Origin: Theocolax elegans
Lineage: Eukaryota; Arthropoda; Insecta; Hymenoptera; Cerocephalidae
NCBI GenBank assembly: GCA_026168455.1
Contig: CM047426.1
Location: 238,501 to 302,500 of the forward strand
Reading direction: 5' to 3'
DNA length: 64,000 bases
Below the pieces are notes generated by a model, which saw only the letters and a list, made by a program, of their open reading frames with translations, was not told the origin of the DNA and made no database searches. The translations under genes and the position numbers were made by a program. Shown here piece by piece: positions 11,854-25,447 of the stretch; positions within the stretch are counted from its first letter, which is position 1; each line of letters starts with the position of its first letter.

Positions 11854-14062
11854 TCCTCTCCGGTGATCTTGGACTCCCGCCATTGCCGTACCTCTTAATT
11901 GCGATCATTCCGTAAACCGGTGGGATGGCCAGTGCCAACTCGCCAACCTCTTCCTCGACCGTCCGATGCTCTAATTACGTTGTACGTTGGATCGCGTAAA
12001 TGCACGGCCGGGATTCCATCCGCCGGTCTATCCGGTGTGTGTACTAATCTCGAGGCGTATACCAATGCTGTACTCGATCGAGTGTGAGAGCCGCGTTACG
12101 TTGAAACTTTTCAAGCAATAACCAACACCGGGAAATTGGTAGAAGTCGCGGGAATCAGCTGGAAAAGGGAAATAATAGTCGCGAGAACAGTAGCGGCTTA
12201 CCTATGCTAAACTCGATACACGATTGCGCCTTAATTCTCATTTATTATTTTCACAGACGGAATTGGAATATCGTATACCGTACGTAGGTCATACGCTGGA
12301 TTCTCTGAGAGGAGGATCGGGAAACGGGCCCGTCAATATCATCGATCGAGTTAATTACCCTTGTCGGAGGAAGAAAAGCATTTGGAGTCGGATCGCGAGA
12401 TTCGCCGTACGCGCAACCGCCCCCCCCCCCCTCACGCGCACATGTACCCAGATGCATCCGATGGCGCGATTTAACGTCGATCGATCAAACGCACGGTGCG
12501 CTCCGTGGCACCGGTGTCGCGTGATTAATCGCATCCGAGAAATTAGATCCGAGTTTCGTCAGTGTGTGCGGAGCCCATCCGGCCCATCCTCTCACCCTTC
12601 CAGCCCCTTCCACCCCCTTCCTGCAGCTCTTTATCGCTTAGCTAGCCGGAGACCGCTCTCGCTCGATTCAGTCGTCGGTATAAGCGTATCGCTGATCGCA
12701 CGCCGGGCACGCCTAGCGGAGCTCGTAACCGAGTCACCGCGGTCCTACTACACGTAACGCATCTTTTCACCCATCATTTTTCCACCGTAAAGGACTATAT
12801 ATACGATTGCGTACGTTTCGGTATTTTTAACCGCGTTACAAGAGAAAGCTTTACACCCGGGCAAACAATAGGATTAATTCGTAAATCCCAGTTTCCGTTG
12901 TTGTCCAAACAAAACGAAACCCATGGAATGTGCACGTCAAGGATCGATATGAAACCTTTAAAATCGGCAATATCGAGTTGTGTCGGTACATGTCGGTACA
13001 TGGAACTGCTTTTCCAAGGTCTGAGTATCGCAGAGGAGCACTAGCTGGCCCAATTGCACGAAGTTACATTCGTAGATGTATTTGATGAACTCTCCGGGTG
13101 CGGCAGCGAATAAGACAGTGATACGAGATTTTTTAATTGGAGGAGTAACTTTTGGCGCATATCGCAAAATCGCATCAGAGGAATAGCGATTAACCCGATT
13201 TACGAACGTGGTAAAAGGGTCTAGGAGTTGCGTTCATCTCGAGATCCGCAGGATCGCGGTAGCGTGGACGTTGAATGTTGGGGGTGGGGTGCAGTCAGGA
13301 GGTACACGTGCAACGAGCATTAATTTAGTTAACGTCGGTCATGGACGTATAGAAGATTAAGCGCCGATCTGCAACTGGGTGGAAAGTTGCCCTTGCAACT
13401 ATTCGAACCAAGTAATTATCCTATCCAGCCCAGATATTATGAAACCGACAAGTTTCGGAAGTTGCACGGGCTCCAAAATTATCAGAACGGAGGGTATCAG
13501 AAGTTCCGATGATGGTATATGTATAATCATCGTACCCGACGATTAACTCGGAATATTTTTCCTCGTTCAGAATTCGTTCACCTCGGGTCTTCGGGAGAAC
13601 GAGCTATACGACGCCGCGATGTAGGTACAATTATATCTGCGATAGTCGTTTACTTTTTCTCATACCGCGAGGATCTATAATATATCCCGATAACAAACTA
13701 TATCGCTTCCCGCATAAATTCCCATTCCCCTCAAAATAAATTGGGAAAGACATTTGGTATGATATTTGGTACTCGTATAAATAGTGCACACGCACAGACG
13801 CGGTAGCCCCCTGTGACTCGAGGAAATCCGTAACGAAACGGCAAGACCAAGTTGTTAAACACGATTATTATCGCGGATCCCCATCGTATGTGCACGCGTC
13901 TACGAACGTTATACGTTACGATCTCCCGTTAGACATTTCTTCTTTACCAAATGGATCGTTCGAATTCGCTTTCAGGCGATACACGTTTCACTCGGGATGT
14001 ATTAATACGGTTCTTTATCGTTCTCGCCGAGTGAAGGTGCGTGCAGTTGGTGAAGGTTGCCA

Positions 14063-14080
14063 CCCCCCCCCCCCCCCCCC
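14063..14080 (+). repeat. C18 homopolymer
   Basis: Eighteen consecutive C followed by GCCCC; one of the longest mononucleotide runs in the window. Confidence 0.9.
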
Positions 14081-14452
14081 GCCCCTTCATTCGGGAATGA
14101 TCGATAAACCAGCTTACGCCGCGACCTGGGATAAACATTTAAACGGCTAACTACGTGATCGTCTCGAGAACGACTCGTCTGTGATCGTCTCTCGGTTTTT
14201 ACAATTCGTACCAAGAGTCGAAATCTCTCGAGTCTGCTCGTTTGAACCTTATTTCACTCTTAGATACGTACGTTTCGCGCGGTAGACCTGCACTCAACGA
14301 ATATTCGAAGCAATCCTACCTAGGCTCCCTGCGGATCTTTATTCCTTCGCTTCTCACATTTTTTTATTCTCCTCACACTTTACGTACCTGAATGTTCCAG
14401 TTTCCTTCAGGCTCTTGCGGTCATCGAGTGAAGAAAGAGTGAGAAAGAGTGA

Positions 14453-14453
14453 A

Positions 14454-14509
<56 letters not shown>
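14453..14509 (+). repeat. GA microsatellite
   Basis: A long GA tract with one GG interruption near 14467. GA tracts of this size recur through the window on both strands and could recruit GAGA-type factors, but no promoter is evident beside this one. Confidence 0.9.
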
Positions 14510-14512
<3 letters not shown>

Positions 14513-17500
14513 AAACGCAAACTCCCGTAACTTTTTTTCCTCTAACTACCGAGTACTTCGCATACTCGCGTACTCGAACAAAGAGTCGAACGTTCCGCGA
14601 TTTCGCTTTAATGCTACTTCGGTTTAATTCGCCATTAGGGGCTAATCCAACCGTCGAAATAATCGAATAAAGTACAAGTCGTAACTTCCACCTACACGGT
14701 AAGAAATGATAAAAAGAGTATAAAGGAGTCGAATAAGAATAGAATGATTATTTTAACGAATTGACACTGATGGAGGTGGTAGTTGACGGGATTTGGAGTG
14801 GGTATAGGCCAATTTCAAAGGTGCCGTTTTCTAAACATGTATATTTATACCTTGCGACCATTAATTATTAATTAATTCCGTCAAGATTAATCTACAAGTG
14901 TATCTTTCGAGCTTGGGATAGGGGTGCAGTAATAATTCGAATTGTTGATTACCGTGGACCGACTAAATAGCTCGGGGATACCAAATATGTAACAATATGT
15001 ATATTATATATGTATATATCTATATATATTATATAATTGTATGAAAATGTGTATACGATCGAAGAAACGTAAGGTCATTTGCATAAAATAATGGTGCGCT
15101 ATAAGGGATAGCGAAAACCTTTGAAAATCGTTTTGTCCGTTGTTTTGAATAGATATTCAGCTATCGTCGATAATAGGGCAATAGTGCTTTAAAAGCTTCG
15201 TAACAATCGCAATGAACTCGGAAATGGAAAATTCGATTCGTCCAAAGAATGCGTAGCTATCTTCGAGGCTATAAAAATAGTAATTGCATCTATCAAATGC
15301 ACAATTTCGCTGAGCGATTCGAATGCTTAACCCGATTTGTAAGAAATCTTTCTTTCTAAACGTCATCCGCGCACCCAACCAACGTTAATTCTTAGTTGAA
15401 ATTTCCATTCGAACGGTTGTCAATCGAACGATTGAATTGCAAACACTAGAAACGACTATAAGAGTGTGGAGGTATATTTATATATTAGATGTTAATTTGA
15501 AAATAGATGAAAAAACCAGGCGATCGGAAAAAGTAACTCGCGCATTCGGACGATCGATCCGGCCACCGCGACGGGCACAAAAAATTCTTGAGAATGGGTT
15601 TGCCGGGCGGGGAAATAAAAAGTGCAGGCCGGGGCACTCGTTCGCGGCACAAATGGGAAGGACATATCCGCCATGGGTCAAAGATACAAAAGCCTTCGGA
15701 AATCGCGCGTAGTGATTGCACCGCAGTAGCCGTTCGCGTTGCGGCGACGTTCCCGACGCGTCGCGCCCGAGATTCACTTCGCTCGATTTTCGTAATTGTC
15801 GTTGGGTGCACGAGAGCCCGAAGTCCGAACCGCGCGTCGGTAAGGAATGTACAAACTATAATAAGTATAAGTTTTCGCCGGTCGATCTGTATACGGACGG
15901 AGTTCGCCTTCGGACCCCAAAAATGGCCTAAGCTCGCATCCGCGAACGAAGGAATGGGTAGCCTACGCGCGCGACTCAATACGTCCTTCGATTACGTTTC
16001 CCGTGTTTTTCGTGATTTCCATTCACCAAGGGGTAAACACCTCTTCTTTATTCCGGGTGTTCTCTCTCCCTCAATTCCTTTTACGTACTTTTTTTTCTCT
16101 CGCTTCCACAGCCCTCCAGCTTTATACCCTCGTTTCACGCGCATCTCATATCTTTCCGGCATCTCTATAGTATATCTCGCTCGGCCCATCTTCTCGTTTT
16201 GCCCCGTGAAAACTCGGGGCTTCGGCTCCAAACTAGGGTAATTTGGCTGCTTCACCCCGTCACCCCGTCACCCCGTCACCCCGACACCTCCAAAAAGCTT
16301 CGACAGTTTGGCAGTCGTCGATTGTTTATATCTCTTTCAACCCCCGTACTCGGGGTCGTTCTCTTACGAGTTATTTCGATAAACCGCGGGTGGAAAGAAC
16401 TTGCGGGAAATTGAACCTTATCTATAATATTCTGCCCGAGGAATTTATCTAGTTGGCAAAGTACATTTACCCCACGAAACCTTGAAGAATAATAAACGCG
16501 TACCGATAATCTAAGCTACGATATTGGCCGCTTCACCAGACTTGGTCTATCTAACTCAACTCACTATATAGCCTCCTCTATATTATAAAATAACGTACGT
16601 TTCCCCAATCTTGTTGACGCGTTGCACTAAACATTTTCCAACTCGATGTATTTTTCTTTGGTGTGTTGATGCATAACATTTTAACCTCAATTGTTCAGTT
16701 CCAAAATAAAAACGATATATAGGTATATATAGGTATATATCGATCATCTTCAAAAAATTGATTGAATTATGGATTTTGATATAGGTATTACGTCTGTTGA
16801 TTGAAAATGAGTTTATTCGATGCCCGTAGCCTGCGACAACGAGAAATCGTGTTATTGTTGAAAATAGTAAACGCACGTATACGTACACTAACGTGTCAAA
16901 CTAGAAGCTATTATAATACATCTACGAATATTCCGTTCGGATAAATCGATTGATCAATGCGAAGGAAAGAAGGATACAATATTGTAGATAAATGTAATTC
17001 GTAGGAGGTAGCGCACTGCGCGTACGTAAGAAGATGAAACGTTAGATAAAATGCATCCTGACAAGAAGACGCGATACGACCTGCAGATTGTGGATTTTGA
17101 TCTGGCTTTGAAAGATGTAAAATTAAAATCCTCTCCCTCGTTTCCCTCGGTTTGCGGACCCTTATCTCACGAGTATTGATTTTTTAGAGACGCGGATTGG
17201 CGAGAATACGTACCCGAGGGTTCATTGTTTCAACAACTATTAAATAATGAAGAACGGGGGAGAGAGGGTTGAAAATTTGGGCGAAAAGGATCGACTGATA
17301 ACGGGTAGTCGAGGTGGAGTCGAAAGTACAGCCGGGCGAGTCGTCGTTGGAAAAACGTGAGCGTTCTCTCTCGTTCTCTCGCGTTCCGGTTTCAGGTGCG
17401 CAAGCTTCTCGGAATATCAAGTTACGTTGAAGCCATTCGAGTCTCGAGTCTCGAGTCTCGAGTCTCGCGAGTCTAAAGGCGCAAGAATCTCGGCGAGAGC

Positions 17501-18500
17501 GCAATCCGAGATCTTTATTCGGTTAATAAAGCGTTATTCCTAGGTTATGTAGTTGGTTAGGTAAGCCACCCGCAACGTTATACTATAACCTTTCCATCCA
17601 TCTGGTTCATCGTTCCTTGTTCACTTTTTATTTCGCCCGGGAAACTGGTGAAAGCGGATAAAGGAGAACCGCCCTCCTCGTCACCCTCCTCGTCACCCTC
17701 CTCGTCACCCTCCCCGTCGTTGCCTTGACGAGGATTTCATCCTCGGTATAGTGGCACTCACCTCGCGTATTCGTACAATACACACCCGAGACGGAAAAGA
17801 GGCAATTATTCTTTAATTTCTTCTTCGTTTATTCACCCTCGAGAGAGCAAGATACATCCACCGAAATTCTAAGGCACGTACTACTTCTTTTTCGAATAAC
17901 CTTCTTTTCGAATTACACGCGCGAGTTCCTTTTTATTTTGAGGAGAAACAGAAACGCTCGAAAATTAGAAAAGTACGAGAGCTCGAGGGTAGCGCGTCGC
18001 GTCGCGTCGCGTCGCACCTTTTATCGCGCGAGATACGCGAACCTGAGCTCCCATGATTTTTCTCGGTCGGCCTCCCGCCGGCAGTACGTTCCGCCGAAGG
18101 CGAGTCTTTGACCGGTCCACGACCCTCCAGGATGCCTTTAGTGGCCGTCGGCCGGACAACTTTTCCTCTCTCGACGCGCGTATATACCTAGATACACGTA
18201 TACACGTATACACGTATACACATACATATAGACCAGCTTTGTTGGTTATGCCCTTGGGACCGCTTTTTGATTTACCATGCGCCTCCGGAGTTTCGCTCTC
18301 ATAACGAACTAACGTACTTTCCTCCTCCGCTACACTACTCCGCCACTCCACTTTGTCGCATACGATTTCCTCGCTATATATTGGCCAAATATTTCAGTTG
18401 TACGCGCAGATTTCAAACGATTGCCAACTATTGGACATCTTGCCATTGAGAGGAAATATTCAGAAATTGATGAAAATATTCAGACTCTCTCTCTCTCTGA
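14510..18500. other. Non-coding block with minisatellites
   Basis: No gene recognised. Open frames at 15485-16255 overlap in four or more phases on both strands and are discounted. Short arrays: CACCCCGT units at 16252-16284, CGAGTCT units at 17438-17473, CGCGT units at 17994-18016 and ACACGTAT units at 18193-18220. A minus-strand donor-like site lies near 17758. Confidence 0.5.
17674..17718 (+). repeat. 12-bp minisatellite CTCCTCGTCACC
   Basis: Just under four tandem copies with a period of 12 bp, the last copy degenerate. Confidence 0.85.
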
Positions 18501-18671
18501 TTTTCTGTTTCAAGAGTAAAAATTGATGTTTTTAAAACGAATGTCGTTGTAATCTGATCTACCGCGGAAAACGGTTAATCACACGACGATGAGTGGTCAA
18601 TCAATTCAAAGACCTTTGCGTTTTCGGTGTAAATACATTTGCGCGTAATGTATCTTGTGGCGTGCACTTGA

Positions 18672-18712
18672 GACTGATGACTGATGAGTGATGACTGATG
18701 ACTGATGACTGA
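18672..18712 (+). repeat. 7-bp array TGATGAC/TGACTGA
   Basis: Five to six near-perfect 7-bp units with one substitution (GAG for GAC). Confidence 0.85.
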
Positions 18713-19584
18713 ACACAACTAAATGCCACGAAACGTGTCACTAATCGTTTGTTATCCATACAACAAAGCGCAGTCAACATTTACGCGATCTAATCAATTA
18801 CAATAATATTTGTATCTGTAAAATGGTTTATGAACAGTGAAATCATGACCTTGAAAATTACCCCAACTTTTTCTCGAAGGAAAAAGGTAAGGTACACGGG
18901 GCTGCCTCCGCATAAACTTTTTCGACATAACATTATAGAGGTTGTTAATCGTTAACAGTTGGCTAGCTTGTCTTTTATTATTAAATGTGAATAATAATAA
19001 TGCAACCGATAGAAGTAAGAGTAAAGATAAAAATGAATCGAATTAATATGTGTATATACATATATACATACCGAGTAATTTAATATTAGATAATCCAGGG
19101 TAAGTTAACCGTATTTCCAAAATCTAACTTTCCGGTAGAGGCATTAGGTATGTATATATATACACATGGATTTTGACTTGAATAGCCCAAGTTATAATGC
19201 TACTTTGGAAAATGTTGGCTCGTAAAGATCTAGCTCTTGTACTACCACCAGTACTCGTGTACAAAAAGTGCAAACAAAAGGTTAATCTCATTAGAGGGAT
19301 GTTTGAGTACGAGACCCGATCGAAATTTTAATTGTAACGACCGAATGAAAGTTAAGATTAACGGTTCCAATAACTGTTCGAATGCACTTTATTATTGCGA
19401 TATACCTTATAGAGAGCGGAACAAGAGTGAAAACGATTCGCGTATCAACGATACATTTGACCGGGTGCGGGTGCGCCCAAGAAAAACTCCAACAATAATT
19501 AATAAAATTTTAATTAAGAAACTCGCTCGGGAACGTCGATGACGTACACGTGCACCCCGGAGGCAGCCAGCCGGATCGATCGAG

Positions 19585-19625
19585 GAGAGGGTGAAAGAGG
19601 GTAAAAGAGGGTGAAAGAGGGTGAA
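19585..19625 (+). repeat. 10-bp minisatellite AGAGGGTGAA
   Basis: Four tandem 10-bp units, the second carrying GTAAA in place of GTGAA. Confidence 0.85.
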
Positions 19626-22600
19626 GATCGCGTTCATCCCATCAAAGACCGGTAAAGACGTTTATCGGGAGGGAGGTGGATGTGGAGGTGGTCTATACGA
19701 GATATTAATATAGTTGATTGTATGAGCCCGCGTCTTTACGGTCGTAAACGTGAGATCCGGGCCATCCGGGGAGAAGGGGCCGATGGATGCGGATGGTGGG
19801 GTGACGACAAAGGGTCCCGCGAGCTCTTTATATCGAGTGGCGCGCCGCGAATACTGGACATCGGGAATTTCCCATAAAGCCTCGGGACGCGTTTACGGTC
19901 GAATGCTGGAATGTCCTCCTTGACTCCTTCGGCCGAGCGAGCTAGACCTACCGTCCCTACCGTTTTCTTCCCACGAGCTTCCACGAGCTTCCTCGAGTTC
20001 CCACGAACTTGAGCGAGCCCCTCCTCTCCTCACCGAGGTACGACGAGCTTCCTCTATTCGTGAACTACACTCTACGAACTTGGCCAACAACCGACACTGC
20101 AGCGCGAGGCACGACGGGACCATGGTACCTACGTCCGCGGACACCCGCGAGTCCCCACTTGATGTACACCTCACTCGATTACACTCGACCGTTAAGTTTG
20201 AAAAACCTCTGGCATGGCACTCCTGATAAACAATGGAAGATGGATTCAGTTGCGACACAGAGAATTAACATTATTTGTTTTATAATTTCGGGAATTGGCG
20301 AATTAAGGGACGAACTCGAGGTGAAGAAACGTACGTACCGGCGCGCGCGGAGGGCAAATGTTTGCGTTGTCCACCCGATCAAACGCACGAGAGCGAGATC
20401 CGCTCGATACTCCGAATACTAGGAAGCAAGGGAGAGGAAGAGGAGGAGGAGGAGGGGGAGGAGTAGTGGCGTGTCGCGGCATAATGCAGACGAGAGCCGT
20501 GCACCGCGCATTGCCCTCTGAAAAGCATAGTTATTCTGCAGGGGAATGAATAATGATAAACGGGAGCGCGCTCCGGGGCTAAAGGCTCAGGTAGGCAGGC
20601 TATGGAAATTCTGGGTGGACGTACGGTCGCGCGATGCACCGCGGAACCCGCCGAAATCCACCGAAACCCGCATACCGCCGCACCCCTGCCCATGATATTG
20701 CGATATTCCACGACTCGCAATTACAATTATCGACGCGCGTCACCCAATTCGGCACTGATTGACCTATTAATCGCTAATCCTCGACGATCGTTTGCGTATA
20801 TACTCGACCAATTCGACCAACTCGTCCCGTGGTGCTTTCACCCGAGTGCTCGAATTCGCCAAAGTTCGTTGCGACTTGTGGCTCGTTCGACGCCGCCTTT
20901 TCTCGCAGCTCGAATACCGCGATATATCATTGAGATTTATTTCACGCGGATGCAGACCACCTAAGGACGATTCGCGAGGGGAACCGCGCTGCTGGCGAAA
21001 CACCGGACACGGTCACTCCCACTCGCGAGTGGATCGAGCTCGATGAATTTTGATCTGCGCGAACGCCGGAAGTTGATGGGTTATTTGGTTGATGGGAATG
21101 AACCTATTGTCCGCTCGCTCCCGATATTCTTGAAATTGCAAGAATAAAACGTCATAGCGGATATACGTATGTGGTACAACCCGAAGAAACACGATGGCAG
21201 CTGCAACCTGCAGAGGAAAATAATTTTTTGTTGTTGTAATTATACGCTATATCGATCGATTTGTATGTTCTCAATTTCGGTTTGAGCTCGATAATCCGTG
21301 TACCAAACTTCTCTTACACCGAGATTAATCTATCCAAACCGTATATAGTTGGAACAACAGAAAATAAATATTTTCGTCAGAGTTGGACGCGTCTGAAAGT
21401 TGACGATCGTAAGAAAATATATAGATTAATTAAATATACTATAAGTAAACGTCTCGTACAGATGGTATGGATAAAAATCAATATGATTCGCAAATGTAAT
21501 ATATGTTGCAAAGAGGTGTTCCGCGGTGTGGACTGCCATTACTCGAGAGAACAATCTCTTATTAACGAAACTCGCGAGTTTACAGCATTAAGGTTAAATC
21601 GCGGTAAGTTGCACTCTGTACCCTGTAAGGACGAAGGAAAGCGAAGCGATATTTGCATAAAATTTCTAAGAGGATCTAACGAAACGAGTAGCACGAAAGT
21701 TTAAGCGTGAAGTTATCCAAAAGGTTGCGCTTACACTTGGCGTAGTTGAGCTGGGTAGACGCATACGCCTTGTCGACTGGACGGAGAAGGAGACCCGGCG
21801 GATTATACCGACCAAATATGGAACGGTACGAGAGAAGAGCGCGAGGAACCCGGGAGCCAGGAGTCACTCAAAACGAGGACAAAGACGCGAGAAAAATTAT
21901 ATAGATGCGGCGAAGTAAGGCGAAAAGAGAATAGAGTAAGAAGTTGAGCCCCCTCTGGCTCTGTCGCGTTTCCCGCTCGTTACTCACATTCGAGGCGAGT
22001 GGAGGCCGCCACCGCGCGCTATAGATAATTTCCGGTGGAGAAAATCCGCCGGGTGATGGGGTCACGTAGGTATGATGGATCGGTGAATGCCAGACTCGAC
22101 GACGGTTTCTCAAAAACTCGCGACAAACCCCGAGGAGAGGAGAGGACGTCGGGCATCTAGTTGTTCGCGGTTCTTCTCCTTTCGTTCTTCTTTCATATAC
22201 CCTGCCGCTACCCTCGGGCCTTGACACCTGTAAATCCCTCGAGTATATACCTATATCTTACGTTTTATATATGGAGACCGAAAGCTTAAGGAGAATCCAA
22301 CTATTAAGCCCGGCTTATTAATAAAAGAGGGATTTTTCGACCACTCGGTGAATTTGGTCACTCAGTCACTCCTCGAACGGTCGAGGAATCTATCCGTCTA
22401 TAGACGTTTTTCGCATTTCCCGCCTCATTTCCATCGCACTAACCCGAGTTTCGAAAAATTAATAGAATGTACGTATCGAACGAGCGTTAGCGGTATATAT
22501 CTTGGAGAGCAAAGGAGATAGTGCTCTTTTCAACTCTGAGGCAATGCTGAAGTAGCGCCGCCATAATTTATTTATTATATGTCCATCTACGTAATACATC

Positions 22601-24634
22601 TTGAGGGAGTAACTATACTATCTATAGATATATGCAATATTGGACAAACAAACGAAAGCTGTGAGTACGATTATTAAGCGCGTATACCAGGTACTCTATA
22701 TTCGAAAAATGCATATCGTACTAACATTTGTTTTTCCTTCACTCAAACTTGTTATACATTCACACAGTATCTCACAGTTTTATTGGTATAAACAAACCAA
22801 TTGATTATTTGTATCGTGATTATATATCGATTACCCTGGGTTTTATGAATACACACACACACACACACGTATATATACATCTTCAAACTAGAATGTCGCG
22901 TAACCGGTACAATTGTTATATTAACTTTACAGTCTTGCATTAGCTTCCTCATCGCAATACTCCCATTTACTTTATTTGCGACCACAAGGTAATTATACTC
23001 GTTCATATAATCGTTTACTCATATAACCGTACGTGCTTTAAAATCTCTAATTATTAGGCCGTAGATTCGGTAAAAATTTGGCCATATCATTTTTCATTGG
23101 TTTCAGGCTAAAACAGTCTTTCATATATTGTTACTATCAATTATCTCTATATTATGGAATATTTTCTATCAATTTTTCAATAATTTATTGTAGATAAATA
23201 AATAAATACGAGTGTCGTGGTCCGCGGAGCACTTTGGATAATTATTGAACAGAGAACAGAAGCGAGTTAAATTTCGAATGGAAAAGGAGCTGAGAGAAAA
23301 AGGAGAAAACGGTGGTTCGGGAAGATTATAGGGAAGATAGGGGTGCGATAAAGTTCGAACGGCATGTGTATAACTACGTGCAGTAGGGTGGTAGGAGTGG
23401 AGGAAGGGGGTGGGACAATGGGAAGTCGAAATTAACGCGCGACATCTCGAGACACGCCGACGCGTGCAGATTTCCCGAGGTTTCGAGGAGACTAAGCACC
23501 GTTAACAAACTGCCTTGCCGCGACGCCTAGCCTGCAAAATGAAAGGTGCCGCTCGACTCTCTCTCTCTCCCTCTCTCTCTCGATTGCCTCCTCCGCGGAA
23601 TATTAATTATCAAACTCGGAAAATTCGAGTGCTCCAGCTCTTACGTAAATCTTGGACCGACGCGGTAGCCGCGGAGTCGCGGAGAGTGAGAGAGTATTTC
23701 ATTTGCGTGCGTAAAGCGTACGAGAACGCACCTTCGAGTTACGCATATCCGTACGCACAGCTGTTCTCCTCGCTGGGCTATCTCGATGGTTTCCGGTTAC
23801 CCTTTCCGCGTCCTCTCGATCCCTTATCCCTCATCCCCGCACACTCGATTCGCTCGTATCGATTTTCTAGCTGCTTCCACATATTTTCACGAAATTATCC
23901 ATCGACTCGCGCAATCTACTCTTACTACGCGAATATCCCGTAATTTCACCGGTTTTTATTCGTTTTATTCGTTATTTTATTCCTCGAAAAAGTTGCGTTG
24001 CACGTTGTATTATTGTGTTTGAATCGCTGATGCGGTCGATGTGTGTCCTCGTTAAGTAAACGTCTCGATAACACCTATTTTCGCTGACAATAAATATTAT
24101 TTTCCTATTTTCTTTCTTTTCTTTTCTTTTTTTTTCTTTTTTTTTCTTTTTTTTCAAAACAATCGAGTAAGCGGTTATTACTGCACTTCCGAGAGAAAGG
24201 AAGCGTCGTTCGTGCGTATCGAACGGACAGTGTTTCTTTCGAAATACGTACGTCGTATTAAACTGCATTTTCAAAGTATTGCATTATTACTACGAGGGAA
24301 TTTACGAATTATTATTTAATCACATTGACTAATTTTATTGGTTATTAAAACTGCAGAATTTATATATATATATGTATATGTATATGTATATGTATATTTA
24401 ATTAATAAACCTTGTTACGAGGGACGGACGAGCATTTGAATAAATATAAATGAAAGTAACATTGAAATGTTTCTTTGAAAGGTACATCATCAATCGCAAT
24501 GTACAATATGTATTTATTATTTGGATTTATATTTTGATGTTGACGTAAACGTGAGCATCGAGCAATGCACCATTTTCATTCGCGTGTATCATATATTTTA
24601 TTATTAATAATAAACCCTTTGCGTATCAAAACTA

Positions 24635-24665
24635 ATTGACTCATTTGTTTTCCTTTCAGGTGAGT
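24635..24665 (+). promoter_or_regulatory. Candidate recursive-splicing ratchet point
   Basis: A CTAAT branch-point-like word at about 24633-24637 precedes a pyrimidine tract and TTTCAG ending at 24659. GTGAGT follows with no gap at 24660-24665. Adjacent 3' and 5' splice sites of this form are the signature of zero-nucleotide ratchet points known from long insect introns. If real, the surrounding tens of kilobases are one long plus-strand intron. The same acceptor can also define the exon listed next; the two readings are not exclusive. Confidence 0.45.
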
Positions 24666-24728
24666 ATCGCAAAAGTGGAGTGACGTCTGCTCGAGGAGCG
24701 TACGCGACGGACTCCCAGGTTATTATTC
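24660..24728 (+). CDS. Candidate 69-nt cassette exon, product unknown
   Basis: The segment lies between a strong acceptor (CAG at 24657-24659) and a perfect donor (GTAAGT at 24729-24734). In the phase starting at 24662 it has 22 stop-free codons beginning EYRKSGVTSARG and containing AYATDSQ. The length is a multiple of three and both flanking introns would be phase 1, so inclusion or skipping keeps frame. The other two phases contain stops. I do not recognise the peptide and see no neighbouring exons. It could equally be the cryptic exon that often follows a ratchet point, or chance. Confidence 0.3.
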
Positions 24729-25379
24729 GTAAGTTAAATTCGAATGACTCTGCAACTCGCGACTCGTTCCCTCAATAAATCTGTACATCGATGAAAAATA
24801 TTCATTTCTAGTGGGTAAAGTATAAGAAGTTCCGATTACTATGGAACAATCAACTTATAGTACGACGCGTCGATCAAACGACGAAACCCTAATCGGTTAT
24901 AGTTGGCTCCTCCCACCTACGATTAAATGTGTCTGCAGGTATAGATATTTTCAATTCCAGGAATGGGGAGCGATTCATCAATGCGGAGTGAGTTTTCGTG
25001 TATCGCGAGACACGTATAAAACTCGTCATACGTCAATCCTCGCCGGCGAGGGGAAGGGGGAAGGGGGAAGGGGGAGGGGGGAGGGGGGAGGGGGGAGGGG
25101 GGAGTAGTCAACCGATCGCGGCTATTCCACGCTCTCGATTCCCGACAGAGATTAAATACACAAGATTTACCTCGAATGGTTCGTTCTCTAGCCCGCACAA
25201 ATCGCACTTCCAACGAAAAAAAGGATCATTGATTGCCACCTTTCTAGTTTTCGGTCCAACTCTGCCTCGCACTCTGGATATACATATATACCTTCTCTCT
25301 GTTGACTCTCACCTCGGTATAATCTATAATCTATCGGTTACGATTCGTCACTTTTTTCGTCTTCGAGTGGGCTGCTTCC

Positions 25380-25383
<4 letters not shown>

Positions 25384-25435
<52 letters not shown>
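25384..25435 (+). repeat. (CT)26 microsatellite
   Basis: About 26 uninterrupted CT units, followed by CACTCTCCCTCTCC. Confidence 0.95.

Positions 25436-25447
<12 letters not shown>

Larger units (their letters stand above)
9831..14400. other. Non-coding block with C-runs and short arrays
   Basis: No gene recognised. Small arrays include AATGCGCG units at 10829-10858, TA repeats at 10907-10928 and GGTTGTC units at 11021-11043, plus a C12 run at 12420-12431. A good acceptor-like site (pyrimidine tract then CACAG) ends at 12255 and leads into a frame that stays open to 12757. The product is not recognisable and the frame crosses the C12 run, so I do not call an exon. Confidence 0.45.
18501..24600. 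other. Mixed non-coding block
   Basis: No gene recognised. The open frame at 21261-21704 (147 codons, plus strand, several cysteines) is the least compositionally biased here but matches nothing I know and lacks clear splice or start context. A CA array lies at 22851-22868 and a TA/TATG array at 24361-24392. Acceptor-like tracts without a matching donor occur near 14418 and 23106. Confidence 0.45.

Noticed and set aside
18672..18712. CTGATGA words resembling hammerhead cores
   Set aside because: They are units of a 7-bp tandem array with no GAAAC partner or stems.
21261..21704. 147-codon frame with several cysteines
   Set aside because: It has no recognisable zinc-binding spacing, no splice context and no family resemblance; it was kept as background only.
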